Shown here one piece after another: positions 25,508 through 38,548 of a DNA stretch of 64,000 nucleotides; within the stretch, counting starts at the first letter, position 1, and each line of letters starts with the position of its first letter. This DNA is from Lasioglossum baleicum (taxonomy: Eukaryota; Arthropoda; Insecta; Hymenoptera; Halictidae): contig NW_027469196.1 in NCBI RefSeq assembly GCF_051020765.1, positions 124,001-188,000 of the forward strand. Direction: 5' to 3'. The notes beneath the pieces were generated by a model, which saw only the letters and a list, made by a program, of their open reading frames with translations, was not told the DNA's origin and searched no databases. Both the position numbers and the translations under genes were made by a program.

Positions 25508-27984
25508 GCATCCTCTCGCACGTGTTTCTACTCGACTAGCCTGCGGGATGCATCCTCTCGCACGTGTTTTTACTCGACTAGCCTGCGGGATGCATCCTCT
25601 CGCACGTGTTTTTACTCGACTAGCCTGCGGGATGCATCCTCTCGCTCGTGTTTTTACTCGACTAGCCTGCGGGAAGCATCCTCTCGCACGTGTTTTTACT
25701 CAACTAGCCTGCGGGATGCATCCTCTCGCACGTGTTTCTACTCGACTAGCCTGCGGGATGCATCCTCTCGCACGTGTTTTTACTCGACTAGCCTGCGGGA
25801 TGCATCCTCTCGCACGTATTTTTACTCGACTAGCCTGCGGGATGCATCCTCTCGCACGTGTTTTTACTCGACTAGCCTGCGGGATGCCTCCTCTCGCACG
25901 TGTTTCTACTCGACTAGCCTGCGGGATGCATCCTCGCGCACGTGTTTTTCCTCGACTAGCCTGCGGGATGCATCCTCTCGCACGTGTTTTTACTCGACTA
26001 GCCTGCGGGATGCATCCTCTCGCACGTGTTTCTACTCGACTAGCCTGCGGGATGCATCCTCTCGCACGTGTTTTTACTCGACTAGCCTGCGGGATGCATC
26101 CTCTCGCTCGTGTTTTTACTCGACTAGCCTGCGGGAAGCATCCTCTCGCACGTGTTTTTACTCGACTAGCCTGCGGGATGCATCCTCTCGCACGTGTTTC
26201 TACTCGACTAGCCTGCGTGATGCATCCTCTCGCACGTGTTTTTACTCGACTAGCCTGCGGGATGCATCCTCTCGCACGTGTTTTTACTCGACTAGCCTGC
26301 GGGATGCATCCTCTCGCACGTATTTTTACACGACTAGCCTGCGGGATGCATCCTCTCGCACGCGTTTCTACTCGACTAGCCTGCGTGATGCATCCTCTCG
26401 CACGTGTTTTTACTCGACTAGCCTGCGGGATGCATCCTCTCGCACGTGTTTTTACTCGACTAGCCTGCGGGAAGCATCCTCTAGCACGTGTTTTTACTCG
26501 ACTAGCCTGCGGGATGCATCCTCTCGCACGTGTTTTTACTCGACTAGCCTGCGGGATGCATCCTCTCGCACGTGTTTTTACTCGACTAGCCTGCGGGATG
26601 CATCCTCGCGCACGTGTTTTTACTCGACTAGCCTGCGGGAAGCATCCTCTCGCACGTGTTTTTACTCGACTAGCCTGCGGGATGCATCCTCTCGCTCGTG
26701 TTTTTACTCGACTAGCCTGCGGGAAGCATCCTCTCGCACGTGTTTTTACTCGACTAGCCTGCGGGATGCATCCTCTCGCACGTGTTTCTACTCGACTAGC
26801 CTGCGGGATGCATCCTCTCGCACGTGTTTTTACTCGACTAGCCTGCGGGATGCATCCTCGCGCACGTGTTTTTCCTCGACTAGCCTGCGGGATGCATCCT
26901 CTCGCACGTGTTTTTACTCGACTAGCCTGCGGGATGCATCCTCTCGCACGTGTTTCTACTCGACTAGCCTGCGTGATGCATCTTCTGGCACGTGTTTCAC
27001 CTCGACTAGCCTGCGGGATGCATCCTCTCGCACGTGTTTCAACTCGACTAGCCTGCGGGATGCATCCTCTCGCACGTGTTTTTACTCGACTAGCCTGCGG
27101 GATGCATCCTCTAGCTCGTGTTTCTACTCGACTAGCCTGCGGGATGCATCCTCTCGCACGTGTTTTTACTCGACTAGCCTGCGGGATGCATCCTCTCGCA
27201 CGTATTTTTACTCGACTATCCTGCGGGGAGCATCCTCTCGCACGTGTTTCTACTCGACTAGCCTGCGGGAAGCATCCTCTCGCACGTGTTTCTACTCGAC
27301 TAGCCTGCGGGATGCATCCTCTCGCTCGTGTTTTTACACGACTAGTCTGCGGGAAGCATCCTCTAGCACGTGTTTTTACTCGACTAGCCTGCGGGATGCA
27401 TCCTCTCGCACGTGTTTCTACTCGACTAGCCTGCGTGATGCATCCTCTCGCACGTGTTTTTACTCGACTAGCCTGCGGGATGCATCCTCTCGCACGTGTT
27501 TTTACTCGACTAGCCTGCGGGAAGCATCCTCTAGCACGTGTTTTTACTCGACTAGCCTGCGGGATGCATCCTCTCGCACGTGTTTTTACTCGACTAGCCT
27601 GCGGGATGCATCCTCTCGCACGTGTTTTTACTCGACTAGCCTGCGGGATGCATCCTCGCGCACGTGTTTTTACTCGACTAGCCTGCGGGAAGCATCCTCT
27701 CGCACGTGTTTCTACTCGACTAGCCTGCGGGATGCATCCTCTCGCTCGTGTTTTTACTCGACTAGCCTGCGGGAAGCATCCTCTCGCACGTGTTTTTACT
27801 CGACTAGCCTGCGGGATGCATCCTCTCGCACGTGTTTCTACTCGACTAGCCTGCGGGATGCATCCTCTCGCACGTGTTTTTACTCGACTAGCCTGCGGGA
27901 TGCATCCTCGCGCACGTGTTTTTCCTCGACTAGCCTGCGGGATGCATCCTCTCGCACGTGTTTTACTCGACTAGCCTGCGGGAT
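25508..27984 (+). repeat. 61-monomer tandem duplication, copy 2 (two monomers deleted)
   Basis: Counterpart of 22,947-25,507. The deletion is at about 27,188-27,203, where one hybrid monomer joins CATCCTCTCGCACGT to ATTTTTACTCGACTATCC. Confidence 0.88.
27928..27968 (+). repeat. 41-bp monomer, T4 subtype, copy 4
   Basis: Counterpart of the copy at 25,451, but 59 monomers away instead of 61. The difference is the two-monomer deletion near 27,200. Confidence 0.92.
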
Positions 27985-28934
27985 GCATCCTCTCGCACGT
28001 GTTTCTACTCGACTAGCCTGCGGGATGCATCCTCTCGCACGTGTTTTTACTCGACTAGCCTGCGGGATGCATCCTCTCGCACGTGTTTCTACTCGACTAG
28101 CCTGCGTGATGCATCTTCTGGCACGTGTTTCACCTCGACTAGCCTGCGGGATGCATCCTCTCGCACGTGTTTCAACTCGACTAGCCTGCGGGATGCATCC
28201 TCTCGCACGTGTTTTTACTCGACTAGCCTGCGGGATGCATCCTCTCGCTCGTGTTTCTACTCGACTAGCCTGCGGGATGCATCCTCTCGCACGTGTTTTT
28301 ACTCGACTAGCCTGCGGGATGCATCCTCTCGCACGTGTTTTTACTCGACTAGCCTGCGGGATGCATCCTCTCGCACGTGTTTTTACTCGACTAGCCTGCG
28401 GGATGCATCCTCTCGCACGTGTTTTTACTCGACTAGCCTGCGGGATGCATCCTCTCGCACGTGTTTCTACTCGACTAGCCTGCGGGATGCATCCTCTCGC
28501 TCGTGTTTTTACACGACTAGCCTGCGGGAAGCATCCTCTAGCACGTGTTTTTACTCGACTAGCCTGCGGGATGCATCCTCTCGCGCGTGTTTTTACTCGA
28601 CTAGCCTGCGGGATGCATCCTCTCGCACGTGTTTTTACTCGACTAGCCTGCGGGATGCATCCTCTCGCTCGTGTTTTTACTCGACTAGCCTGCGGGAAGC
28701 ATCCTCTCGCACGTGTTTTTACTCGACTAGCCTGCGGCATGCATCCTCTCGCACGTGTTTCTACTCGACTAGCCTACGGGATGCATCCTCTCGCACGTGA
28801 TTTTACTCGACTAGCCTGCGGGATGCATTATCGCGCACGTGTTTTTACTCGACTAGCCTGCGGGATGCATCCTCTCGCTCGTGTTTCTACTCGACTAACC
28901 TGCGCGATGCATCCTCTCGCACGTGTTTTTACTC

Positions 28935-28975
28935 GACTAGCCTGCGGGAGGCACCTCTCGCACGTGTTTTTACTC
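28935..28975 (+). repeat. 41-bp monomer with scar (GGGAGGCACC)
   Basis: The palindrome region reads GGAGGCACCTC where GGATGCATCCTC is expected: one substitution and one lost T. It is the only copy of this form. It sits exactly where similarity to the 17-20 kb region jumps by eleven monomers, so it marks a deletion breakpoint. Confidence 0.9.
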
Positions 28976-30330
28976 GACTAGCCTGCGGGATGCATCCTCT
29001 CGCACGTGTTTCTACTCGACTAGCCTGCGGGATGCATCCTCTCGCACGTGTTTCTACTCGACTAGCCTGCGGGAAGCATCCTCTCGCACGTGTTTTTACT
29101 CGACTAGCCTGCGGGATGCATCCTCTCGCACGTGTTTCTACTCGACTAGCCTGCGGGAAGCATCCTCTCGCACGTGTGTTTACTCGACTAGCCTGCGGGA
29201 TGCCTCCTCTCGCACGTGTTTTTACTCGACTAGCCTGCGGGATGCATCCTCTCGCACGTGTTTTTACTCGACTAGCCTGCGGGGTGCATCCTCTCGCACG
29301 TGATTTTACTCGAGTAGCCTGCGGGATGCATCCTCTCGCACGTGTTTCTACTCGACTAGCCTGCGTGATGCATCCTCTCGCACGTGTTTTTACTCGACAA
29401 GCCTGCGGGATGCATCCTCTCGCACGTGTTTTTACTCGACTAGCCTGCGGGATGCATCCTCTCGCACGTGTTTCAACTCGACTAGCCTGCGGGATGCATC
29501 CTCGCGCACGTGTTTTTACTCGACTAGCCTGCGGGATGCATCCTCACGCTCGTGTTTTTACTCGACTAGCCTGCGGGATGCATCCTCTCGCACGTGTTTT
29601 TCCTCGACTAGCCTGCGTGATGCATCCTCTCGCACGTGTTTCTACTCGACTAGCCTGCGTGATGCATCCTCTCGCACGTGTTTTTACTCGACTAGCCTGC
29701 GGGATGCATCCTCTCGCACGTGTTTTTACTCGACTAGCCTGCGGGATGCATCCTCTCGCACGTGTTTTTACTCGACTAGCCTGCGGGATGCATCCTCGCG
29801 CACGTATGTTTACTCGACTAGCCTGCGGGAAGCATCCTCTCGCACGTGTTTATACTCGACTAGCCTGCGGGACGCATCCTCTCGCACGTGTTTCTACTCG
29901 ACTAGCCTGCGGGATGCATCCTCTCGCTCGTGTTTTTACACGACTAGCCTGCGGGAAGCATCCTCTAGCACGTGTTTTTACTCGACTAGCCTGCGGGATG
30001 CATCCTCCCGCACGTGTTTTTACTCGACTAGCCTGCGGGATGCATCCTCTCGCACGTGTTTTTACTCGACTAGCCTGCGGGATGCATCCTCGCGCACGTG
30101 TTTTTACTCGACTAGCCTGCGGGAAGCATCCTCTCGCACGTGTTTCTACTCGACTAGCCTGCGGGATGCATCCTCTCGCTCGTGTTTTTACTCGACTAGC
30201 CTGCGGGAAGCATCCTCTCGCACGTGTTTTTACTCGACTAGCCTGCGGGATGCATCCTCTCGCACGTGTTTCTACTCGACTAGCCTGCGGGAAGCATCCT
30301 CTCGCACGTGTTTCTACTCGACTAGCCTGC
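28976..30330 (+). repeat. diverged third copy of the 18.9-20.3 kb block
   Basis: Its order of variants follows 18,942-20,296 at an offset of 10,034 bp. Private changes include CGACAAGCC near 29,398, GCTCGTGTTTTTAC near 29,549, TTTTTCCTCG near 29,598 and CACGTATGTTTAC near 29,804. It is the most diverged of the three copies I compared. Confidence 0.8.
29270..29311 (+). repeat. triple-variant monomer, copy 3
   Basis: Same linked triple in the diverged third copy of the 18.9-20.5 kb block. Confidence 0.92.
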
Positions 30331-30487
30331 GGGATGCATCCTCTCGCTCGTGTTTTTACACGACTAGCCTGCGGGAAGCATCCTCTAGCACGTGTTTTTA
30401 CTCGACTAGCCTGCGGGATGCATCCTCTCGCACGTGATTTTACTCGACTAGCCTGCGGGATGCATCCTCTCGCACGTGTTTTTACTC

Positions 30488-30528
30488 GACTAGCCTGCGG
30501 GATGATCCTCTCGCACGTGTTTTTACTC
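30488..30528 (+). repeat. 41-bp monomer, C18-loss, copy 1
   Basis: The palindrome reads GGATGATCC, with C at monomer position 18 lost. Together with its neighbour it forms the only such pair in the window. Confidence 0.92.
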
Positions 30529-30569
30529 GACTAGCCTGCGGGATGATCCTCTCGCACGTGTTTTTACTC
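30529..30569 (+). repeat. 41-bp monomer, C18-loss, copy 2
   Basis: Identical to the monomer immediately before it. A one-monomer tandem duplication after the deletion is the simplest explanation. Confidence 0.92.
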
Positions 30570-33500
30570 GACTAGCCTGCGGGATGCATCCTCTCGCACG
30601 TGTTTTTACTCGACTAGCCTGCGGGATGCATCCTCTCGCACGTGTTTTTACTCGACTAGCCTGCGGGATGCATCCTCTCGCTCGTGTTTTTACTCGACTA
30701 GCCTGCGGGAAGCATTCTCTCGCACGTGTTTTTACTCGACTAGCCTGCGGGATGCATCCTCGCGCACGTGTTTTTACTCGACTAGCCTGCGGGATGCATC
30801 CTCTCGCTCGTGTTTCTACTCGACTAGCCTGCGCGATGCATCCTCTCGCACGAGTTTTTACTCGACTAGCCTGCGGGATGCATCCTCTCGCACGTGCTTC
30901 TACTCGACTAGCCTGCGTGATGCATCCTCTGGCACGTGTTTCAACTCGACTAGCCTGCGGGATGCATCCTCTCGCACGTGTTTCAACTCGACTAGCCTGC
31001 GGGATGCATCCTCTCGCACGTGTTTTTACTCGACTAGCCTGCGGGATGCATCCTCTCGCACGTGTTTCAACTCGACTAGCCTGCGGGATGCATCCTTTCG
31101 CACGTGTTTTTACTCGACTAGCCTGCGGGATGCATCCTCTCGCACGTGTTTTTACTCGACTAGCCTGCGGGATGCATCCTCTCGCACGTATTTTTACTCG
31201 ACTGGCTTGCGGGATGCATCCTCTCGCACGCGTTTCTACTCGACTAGCCTGCGGGATGCATCCTCTCGCACGTGTTTTTACTCGACTAGCCTGCGGGATG
31301 CATCTTCTCGCACGTGTTTCTACTCGACTAGCCTGCGGGATGCATCCTCTCGCACGTGTTTTTACTCGACTAGCCTGCGGGATGCATCCTCTCGCACGTA
31401 TTTTTACTCGACTAGTCTGCGGGAAGCATCCTCTCGCACGTGTTTCTACTCGACTAGCCTGCGGGAAGCATCCTCTCGCACGTGTTTCTACTCGACTAGC
31501 CTGCGGGATGCATCCTCTCGCTCGTGTTTTTACACGACTAGCCTGCGGGAAGCATCCTCTAGCACGTGTTTTTACTCGACTAGCCTGCGGGATGCATCCT
31601 CTCGCACGTGTTTTTACTCGACTAGCCTGCGGGATGCATCCTCTCGCACGTGTTTTTACTCGACTAGCCTGCGGGATGCATCCTCGCGCACGTGTTTTTA
31701 CTCGACTAGCCTGCGGGAAGCATCCTCTCGCACGTGTTTCTACTCGACTAGCCTGCGGGATGCATCCTCTCGCTCGTGTTTTTACTCGACTAGCCTGCGG
31801 GATGCATCCTCTCGCACGTGTTTTTACTCGACTAGCCTGCGGGATGCATCCTCGCGCACGTATTTTTACTCGACTAGTCTGCGGGAAGCATCCTCTCGCA
31901 CGTGTTTCTACTCGACTAGCCTGCGGGAAGCATCCTCTCGCACGGGTTTCTACTCGACTAGCCTGCGGGATGCATCCTCTCGCTCGTGTTTTTACACGAC
32001 TAGCCTGCGGGAAGCATCCTCTAGCACGTGTTTTTACTCGACTAGCCTGCGGGATGCATCCTCTCGCACGTGTTTTTACTCGACTAGCCTGCGGGATGCA
32101 TCCTCTCGCACGTGTTTTTACTCGACTAGCCTGCGGGATGCATCCTCGCGCACGTGTTTTTACTCGACTAGCCTGCGGGAAGCATCCTCTCGCACGTGTT
32201 TCTACTCGACTAGCCTGCGGGATGCATCCTCTCGCTCGTGTTTTTACTCGACTAGCCTGCGGGAAGCATCCTCTCGCACGTGTTTTTACTCGACTAGCCT
32301 GCGGGATGCATCCTCTCGCACGTGTTTCTACTCGACTAGCCTGCGGGATGCATCCTCTCGCACGTGTTTTTACTCGACTAGCCTGCGGGATGCATCCTCG
32401 CGCACGTGTTTTTCCGCGACTAGCCTGCGGGATGCATCCTCTCGCACGTGTTTTTACTCGACTAGCCTGCGGGATGCATACTCTCGCACGTGTTTCTACT
32501 CGACTAGCCTGCGGGATGCATCCTCTCGCACGTGTTTTTACTCGACTAGCCTGCGGGATGCATCCTCTCGCACGTGTTTCTACTCGACTAGCCTGCGTGA
32601 TGCATCTTCTGGCACGTGTTTCACCTCGACTAGCCTGCGGGATGCATCCTCTCGCACGTGTTTCAACTCGACTAGCCTGCGGGATGCATCCTCTCGCACG
32701 TGTTTTTACTCGACTAGCCTGCGGGATGCATCCTCTCGCTCGTGTTTCTACTCGACTAGCCTGCGGGATGCATCCTCTCGCACGTGTTTTTACTCGACTA
32801 GCCTGCGGGATGCATCCTCTCGCACGTGTTTTTACTCGACTAGCCTGCGGGATGCATCCTCTCGCACGTGTTTTTACTCGACTAGCCTGCGGGATGCATC
32901 CTCGCGCACGTATTTTTACTCGACTATCCTGCGGGGAGCATCCTCTCGCACGTGTTTCTACTCGACTAGCCTGCGGGAAGCATCCTCTCGCACGTGTTTC
33001 TACTCGACTAGCCTGCGGGATGCATCCTCTCGCTCGTGTTTTTACCCGACTAGTCTGCGGGAAGCATCCTCTAGCACGTGTTTTTACTCGACTAGCCTGC
33101 GGGATGCATCCTCTCGCACGTGCTTTTACTCGACTAGCCTGCGGGATGCATCCTCTCGCACGGGTTTTTACTCGACTAGCCTGCGGGATGCATCCTCTCG
33201 CACGTGTTTCTACTCGACTAGCCTGCGGGATGCATCCTCTCGCTCGTGTTTTTACACGACTAGCCTGCGGGAAGCATCCTCTAGCAAGTGTTTCTACTCG
33301 ACTAGCCTGCGGGATGCATCCTCTCGCTCGTGTTTTTACACGACTAGCCTGCGGGAAGCATCCTCTAGCACGTGTTTTTACTCGACTAGCCAGCGGGATG
33401 CATCCTCTCGCACGTGTTTTTACTCGACTAGCCTGCGGGATGCATCCTCTCGCACGTGTTTTTACTCGACTAGCCTGCGGGATGCATCCTCTCGCTCGTG

Positions 33501-36213
33501 TTTTTACTCGACTAGCCTGCGGGAAGCATCCTCTCGCACGTGTTTTTACTCGACTAGCCTGCGGGATGCATCCTCTCGCACGTGTTTCTACTCGACTAGC
33601 CTACGGGATGCATCCTCTCGCACGTGTTTTTACTCGACTAGCCTGCGGGATGCATCCTCGCGCACGTGTTTTTACTCGACTAGCCTGCGGGATGCATCCT
33701 CTCGCTCGTGTTTCTACTCGACTAGCCTGCGCGATGCATCCTCTCGCACGTGTTTTTACTCGACTAGCCTGCGGGATGCATCCTCTCGCACGTGTTTCTA
33801 CTCGACTAGCCTGCGTGATGCATCCTCTCGCACGTGTTTTTACTCGACTAGCCTGCGGGATGCATCCTCTCGCACGTGTTTTTACTCGACTTGCCTGCGG
33901 GATGCATCCTCTCGCACGTATTTTTACTCGACTAGCCTGCGGGATGCATCCTCTCGCACGCGTTTCTACTCGACTAGCCTGCGGGATGCATCCTCTCGCA
34001 CGTGTTTTTACTCGACTAGCCTGCCGGATGCATCCTCTCGCACGTGTTTTTACTCGACTAGCCTGCGGGATGCATCCTCTCGCACGTGTTTTTACTCGAC
34101 TAGCCTGCGGGATGCATCCTCTCTCACGTGTTTTTATTCGACTAGCCTGCGGGATGCATCCTCGCGCACGTGTTTTTACTCGACTAGCCTGCGGGATGCA
34201 TCCTCTCGCTCGTGTTTCTACTCGACTAGCCTGCGGGATGCATCCTCTCGCACGTGTTTTTACTCGACTAGCCTGCGGGATGCATCCTCTCGCACGTGTT
34301 TCTACTCGACTAGCCTGCGTGATGCATCCTCTCGCACGTGTTTTTACTCGACTAGCCTGCGGGATGCATCCTCTAGCACGTGTTTTTACTCGACTAGCCT
34401 GCGGGATGCATCCTCTCGCACGTGTTTTTACTCGACTAGCCTGCGGGATGCATCCTCGCGCACGCATTTTTACTCGACTAGCCTGCGGGAAGCATCCTCT
34501 CGCACGTGTTTCTACTCGACTAGCCTGCGGGAAGCATCCTCTCGCACGTGTTTCTACTCGACTAGCCTGCGGGATACATCCTCTCGCTCGTGTTTTTACA
34601 CGACTAGCCTGCGGGAAGCATCCTCTAGCACGTGTTTTTACTCGACTAGCCTGCGGGATGCATCCTCTCGCACGTGTTTTTACTCGACTAGCCTGCGGGA
34701 TGCATCCTCTCGCACGTGTTTTTACTCGACTAGCCTGCGGGATGCATCCTCGCGCAGGTGTTTTTACTCGACTAGCCTGCGGGAAGCATCCTCTCGCACG
34801 TGTTTCTACTCGACTAGCCTGCGGGATGCATCCTCTCGCTCGTGTTTTTACTCGACTAGCCTGCGGGAAGCATCCTCTCGCACGTGTTTTTACTCGACTA
34901 GCCTGCGGGATGCATCCTCTCGCACGTGTTTCTACTCGACTAGCCTGCGGGAAGCATCCTCTCGCACGTGTTTCTACTCGACTAGCCTGCGGGATGCATC
35001 CTCTCGCTTGTGTTTTTACACGACTAGCCTGCGGGAAGCATTCTCTAGCACATGTTTTTACTCGACTAGCCTGCGGGATGCATCCTCTCGCACGTGATTT
35101 TACTCGACTAGCCTGCGGGATGCATCCTCTCGCACGTGTTTTTACTCGACTAGCCTGCGGGATGCATCCTCTCGCTCGTGTTTTTACACGACTAGCCTGC
35201 GGGAAGCATCCTCTAGCACGTGTTTTTACTCGACTAGCCTGCGGGATGCATCCTCTCGTACGTGTTTTTACTCGACTAGCCTGCGGGATGCATCCTCTCG
35301 CACGTATTTTTACTCGACTAGCCTGCGGGATGCATCCTCTCGCACGCGTTTCTACTCGACTAGCCTGCGGGATGCATCCTCTCGCACGTGTTTTTACTCG
35401 ACTAGCCTGCGGGATGCATCTTCTCGCACGTGTTTTTGCTCGACTAGCCTGCGGGATGCCTCATCTCGCACTTGTTTTTACTCGACTAGCCTGCGGGATG
35501 CATCCTCTCGCACGTGTTTCTACTCGACTAGACTGCGGGAAGCATCCTCTCGCACGTGTTTTTACTCGACTAGCCTGCGGGATGCATCCTCTCGCACGTG
35601 TTTCTACTCGACTAGCCTGCGGGATGCATCCTCTCGCACGTGTTTCTACTCGACTAGCCTGCGGGATGCATCCTCTCGCACGTGTTTTTACTCGACTAGC
35701 CTGCGGGATGCATCCTCGCGCACGTGTTTTTCCTCGACTAGCCTGCGCGATGCATCCTCTCGCACGTGTTTTTACTCGACTAGCCTGCGGGATGCATCCT
35801 CTCGCTCGTGTTTTTACACGACTAGCCTGCGGGAAGCATCCTCTAGCACGTGTTTTTACTCGACTAGCCTGCGGGATGCATCCTCTCGCACGTGTTTTTA
35901 CTCGACTAGCCTGCGGGATGCATCCTCTCGCACGTGTTTTTACTCGACTAGCCTGCGGGATGCATCCTCTCGCTCGTGTTTTTACTCGAGTAGCCTGCGG
36001 GAAGCATCCTCTCGTACGTGTTTTTACTCGACTAGCCTGCGGGATGCATCCTCGCGCACGTGTTTTTACTCGACTAGCCTGCGGGATGCATCCTCTCGCT
36101 CGTGTTTCTACTCGACTAGCCTGCGCGATGCATCCTCTCGCACGTGTTTTTACTCGACTAGCCTGCGGGATGCATCCTCTCGCACGTGTTTCTACTCGAC
36201 TAGCCTGCGGGAA

Positions 36214-36633
36214 GCATCCTCTCGCACGTGTTTCTACTCGACTAGCCTGCGGGATGCATCCTCTCGCTCGTGTTTTTACACAACTAGCCTGCGGGAAGCA
36301 TCCTCTAGCACGTGTTTTTACTCGACTAGCCTGCGGGATGCATCCTCTCGCACGTGTTTTTACTCGACTAGCCTGCGGGATGCATCCTCTCGCACGTATT
36401 TTTACTCGACTAGCCTGCGGGATGCATCCTCTCGCACGCGTTTCTACTCGACTAGCCTGCGGGATGCAACCTCTCGCACGTGTTTTTACTCGACTAGCCT
36501 GCGGGATGCATCTTCTCGCACGTGTTTTTGCTCGACTAGCCTGCGGGATGCCTCCTCCCGCACGTGTTTTTACTCGACTAGCCTGCGGGATGCATCCTCT
36601 CGCACGTGTTTGTACTCGACTAGCCTGCGGGAT
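36214..36633 (+). repeat. 420-bp (10-monomer) perfect tandem duplication, copy 1
   Basis: Base-by-base comparison of the printed lines shows identity with the next 420 bp. Both contain the rare junction ACACAACTAG, the GATGCAACC variant and TTTGTACTCG. Confidence 0.93.
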
Positions 36634-37055
36634 GCATCCTCTCGCACGTGTTTCTACTCGACTAGCCTGCGGGATGCATCCTCTCGCTCGTGTTTTTACA
36701 CAACTAGCCTGCGGGAAGCATCCTCTAGCACGTGTTTTTACTCGACTAGCCTGCGGGATGCATCCTCTCGCACGTGTTTTTACTCGACTAGCCTGCGGGA
36801 TGCATCCTCTCGCACGTATTTTTACTCGACTAGCCTGCGGGATGCATCCTCTCGCACGCGTTTCTACTCGACTAGCCTGCGGGATGCAACCTCTCGCACG
36901 TGTTTTTACTCGACTAGCCTGCGGGATGCATCTTCTCGCACGTGTTTTTGCTCGACTAGCCTGCGGGATGCCTCCTCCCGCACGTGTTTTTACTCGACTA
37001 GCCTGCGGGATGCATCCTCTCGCACGTGTTTGTACTCGACTAGCCTGCGGGATGC
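36634..37055 (+). repeat. 420-bp (10-monomer) perfect tandem duplication, copy 2
   Basis: Identical to copy 1 until GATGCCTCC versus GATGCATCC at 37,056. Zero differences over about 422 bp makes it one of the youngest events visible. Confidence 0.93.
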
Positions 37056-37121
37056 CTCCTCTCGCACGTGTTTTTACTCGACTAGCCTGCGGGATGCATC
37101 CTCTCGCACGTGTTTTTACTC

Positions 37122-37163
37122 GACTAGCCTGCGGGGTGCATCCTCTCGCACGTGATTTTACTC
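37122..37163 (+). repeat. triple-variant monomer, copy 4
   Basis: Same linked triple. The following monomer ends TCTACTCAACTAG, a CpG loss shared by the later copies. Confidence 0.92.
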
Positions 37164-38171
37164 GAGTAGCCTGCGGGATGCATCCTCTCGCACGTGTTTC
37201 TACTCAACTAGCCTGCGGGATGCATCCTCTCGCACGTGTTTTTACTCGACTAGCCTGCGGGATGCATCCTCTCGCACGTGTTTTTACTCGACTAGCCTGC
37301 GGGATGCATCCTCTCGCACGTGTTTCTACTCGACTAGCCTGCGGGATGCATCCTCTCGCTCGTGTTTTTACACGACTAGCCTGCGGGAAGCATCCTCTAG
37401 CACGTGTTTTTACTCGACTAGCCTGCGGGATGCATCCTCTCGCACGTGTTTTTACTCGACTAGCCTGCGGGATGCATCCTCTCGCACGTGTTTTTACTCG
37501 ACTAGCCTGCGGGAAGCATCCTCTCGCACGTGTTTTTACTCGACTAGCCTGCGGGATGCATCCTCTCGCACGTGTTTCTACTCGACTAGCCTACGGGATG
37601 CATCCTCTCGCACGTGTTTTTACTCGACTAGCCTGCGGGATGCATTATCGCGCACGTGTTTTTACTCGACTAGCCTGCGGGATGCATCCTCTCGCTCGTG
37701 TGTCTACTCGACTAACCTGCGCGATGCATCCTCTCGCACGTGTTTTTACTCGACTAGCCTGCGGGATGCATCCTCTCGCACGTGTTTTTACTCGACTAGC
37801 CTGCGGGATGCATCTTCTCGCACGTGTTTTTGCTCGACTAGCCTGCGGGATGCCTCCTCTTGCACGTGTTTTTACTCGACTAGCCTGCGGGATGCCTCCT
37901 CCCGCACGTGTTTTTACTCGACTAGCCTGCGGGATGCATCCTCTCGCACGTGTTTGTACTCGACTAGCCTGCGGGATGCATCCTCTCGCACGTGTTTCTA
38001 CTCGACTAGCCTGCGGGAAGCATCCTCTCGCACGTGTTTTTACTCGACTAGCCTGCGGGATGCATCCTCTCGCACGTGTTTTTACTCGACTAGCCTGCGG
38101 GATGCATCCTCTCGCTCGTGTTTCTACTCGACTAGCCTGCGGGATGCATCCTCTCGCACGTGTTTTTACTC

Positions 38172-38212
38172 GACTAGCCTGCGGGATGCATCTTCTCGCA
38201 CGTGTTTTTCTC
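38172..38212 (+). repeat. 41-bp monomer, A39-loss subtype, copy 3
   Basis: 22T together with loss of position 39, followed by a 19C monomer (GCCTCC) as in the earlier copies. Confidence 0.92.
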
Positions 38213-38506
38213 GACTAGCCTGCGGGATGCCTCCTCTCGCACGTGTTTTTACTCGACTAGCCTGCGGCATGCATCCTCTCGCACGTGTTTCTACTCGACT
38301 AGCCTGCGGGATGCATCCTCTCGCACGTGTTTCTACTCGACTAGCCTGCGGGAAGCATCCTCTCGCACGTGTTTTTACTCGACTAGCCTGCGGGATGCAT
38401 CCTCTCACACGTGTTTCTACTCGACTAGCCTGCGGGAAGCATCCTCTCGCACGTGTGTTTACTCGACTAGCCTGCGGGATGCCTCCTCTCGCACGTGTTT
38501 TTACTC

Positions 38507-38548
38507 GACTAGCCTGCGGGGTGCATCCTCTCGCACGTGATTTTACTC
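38507..38548 (+). repeat. triple-variant monomer, copy 5
   Basis: Same linked triple followed by the ACTCAACTAG junction and a 13T monomer. Confidence 0.92.
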
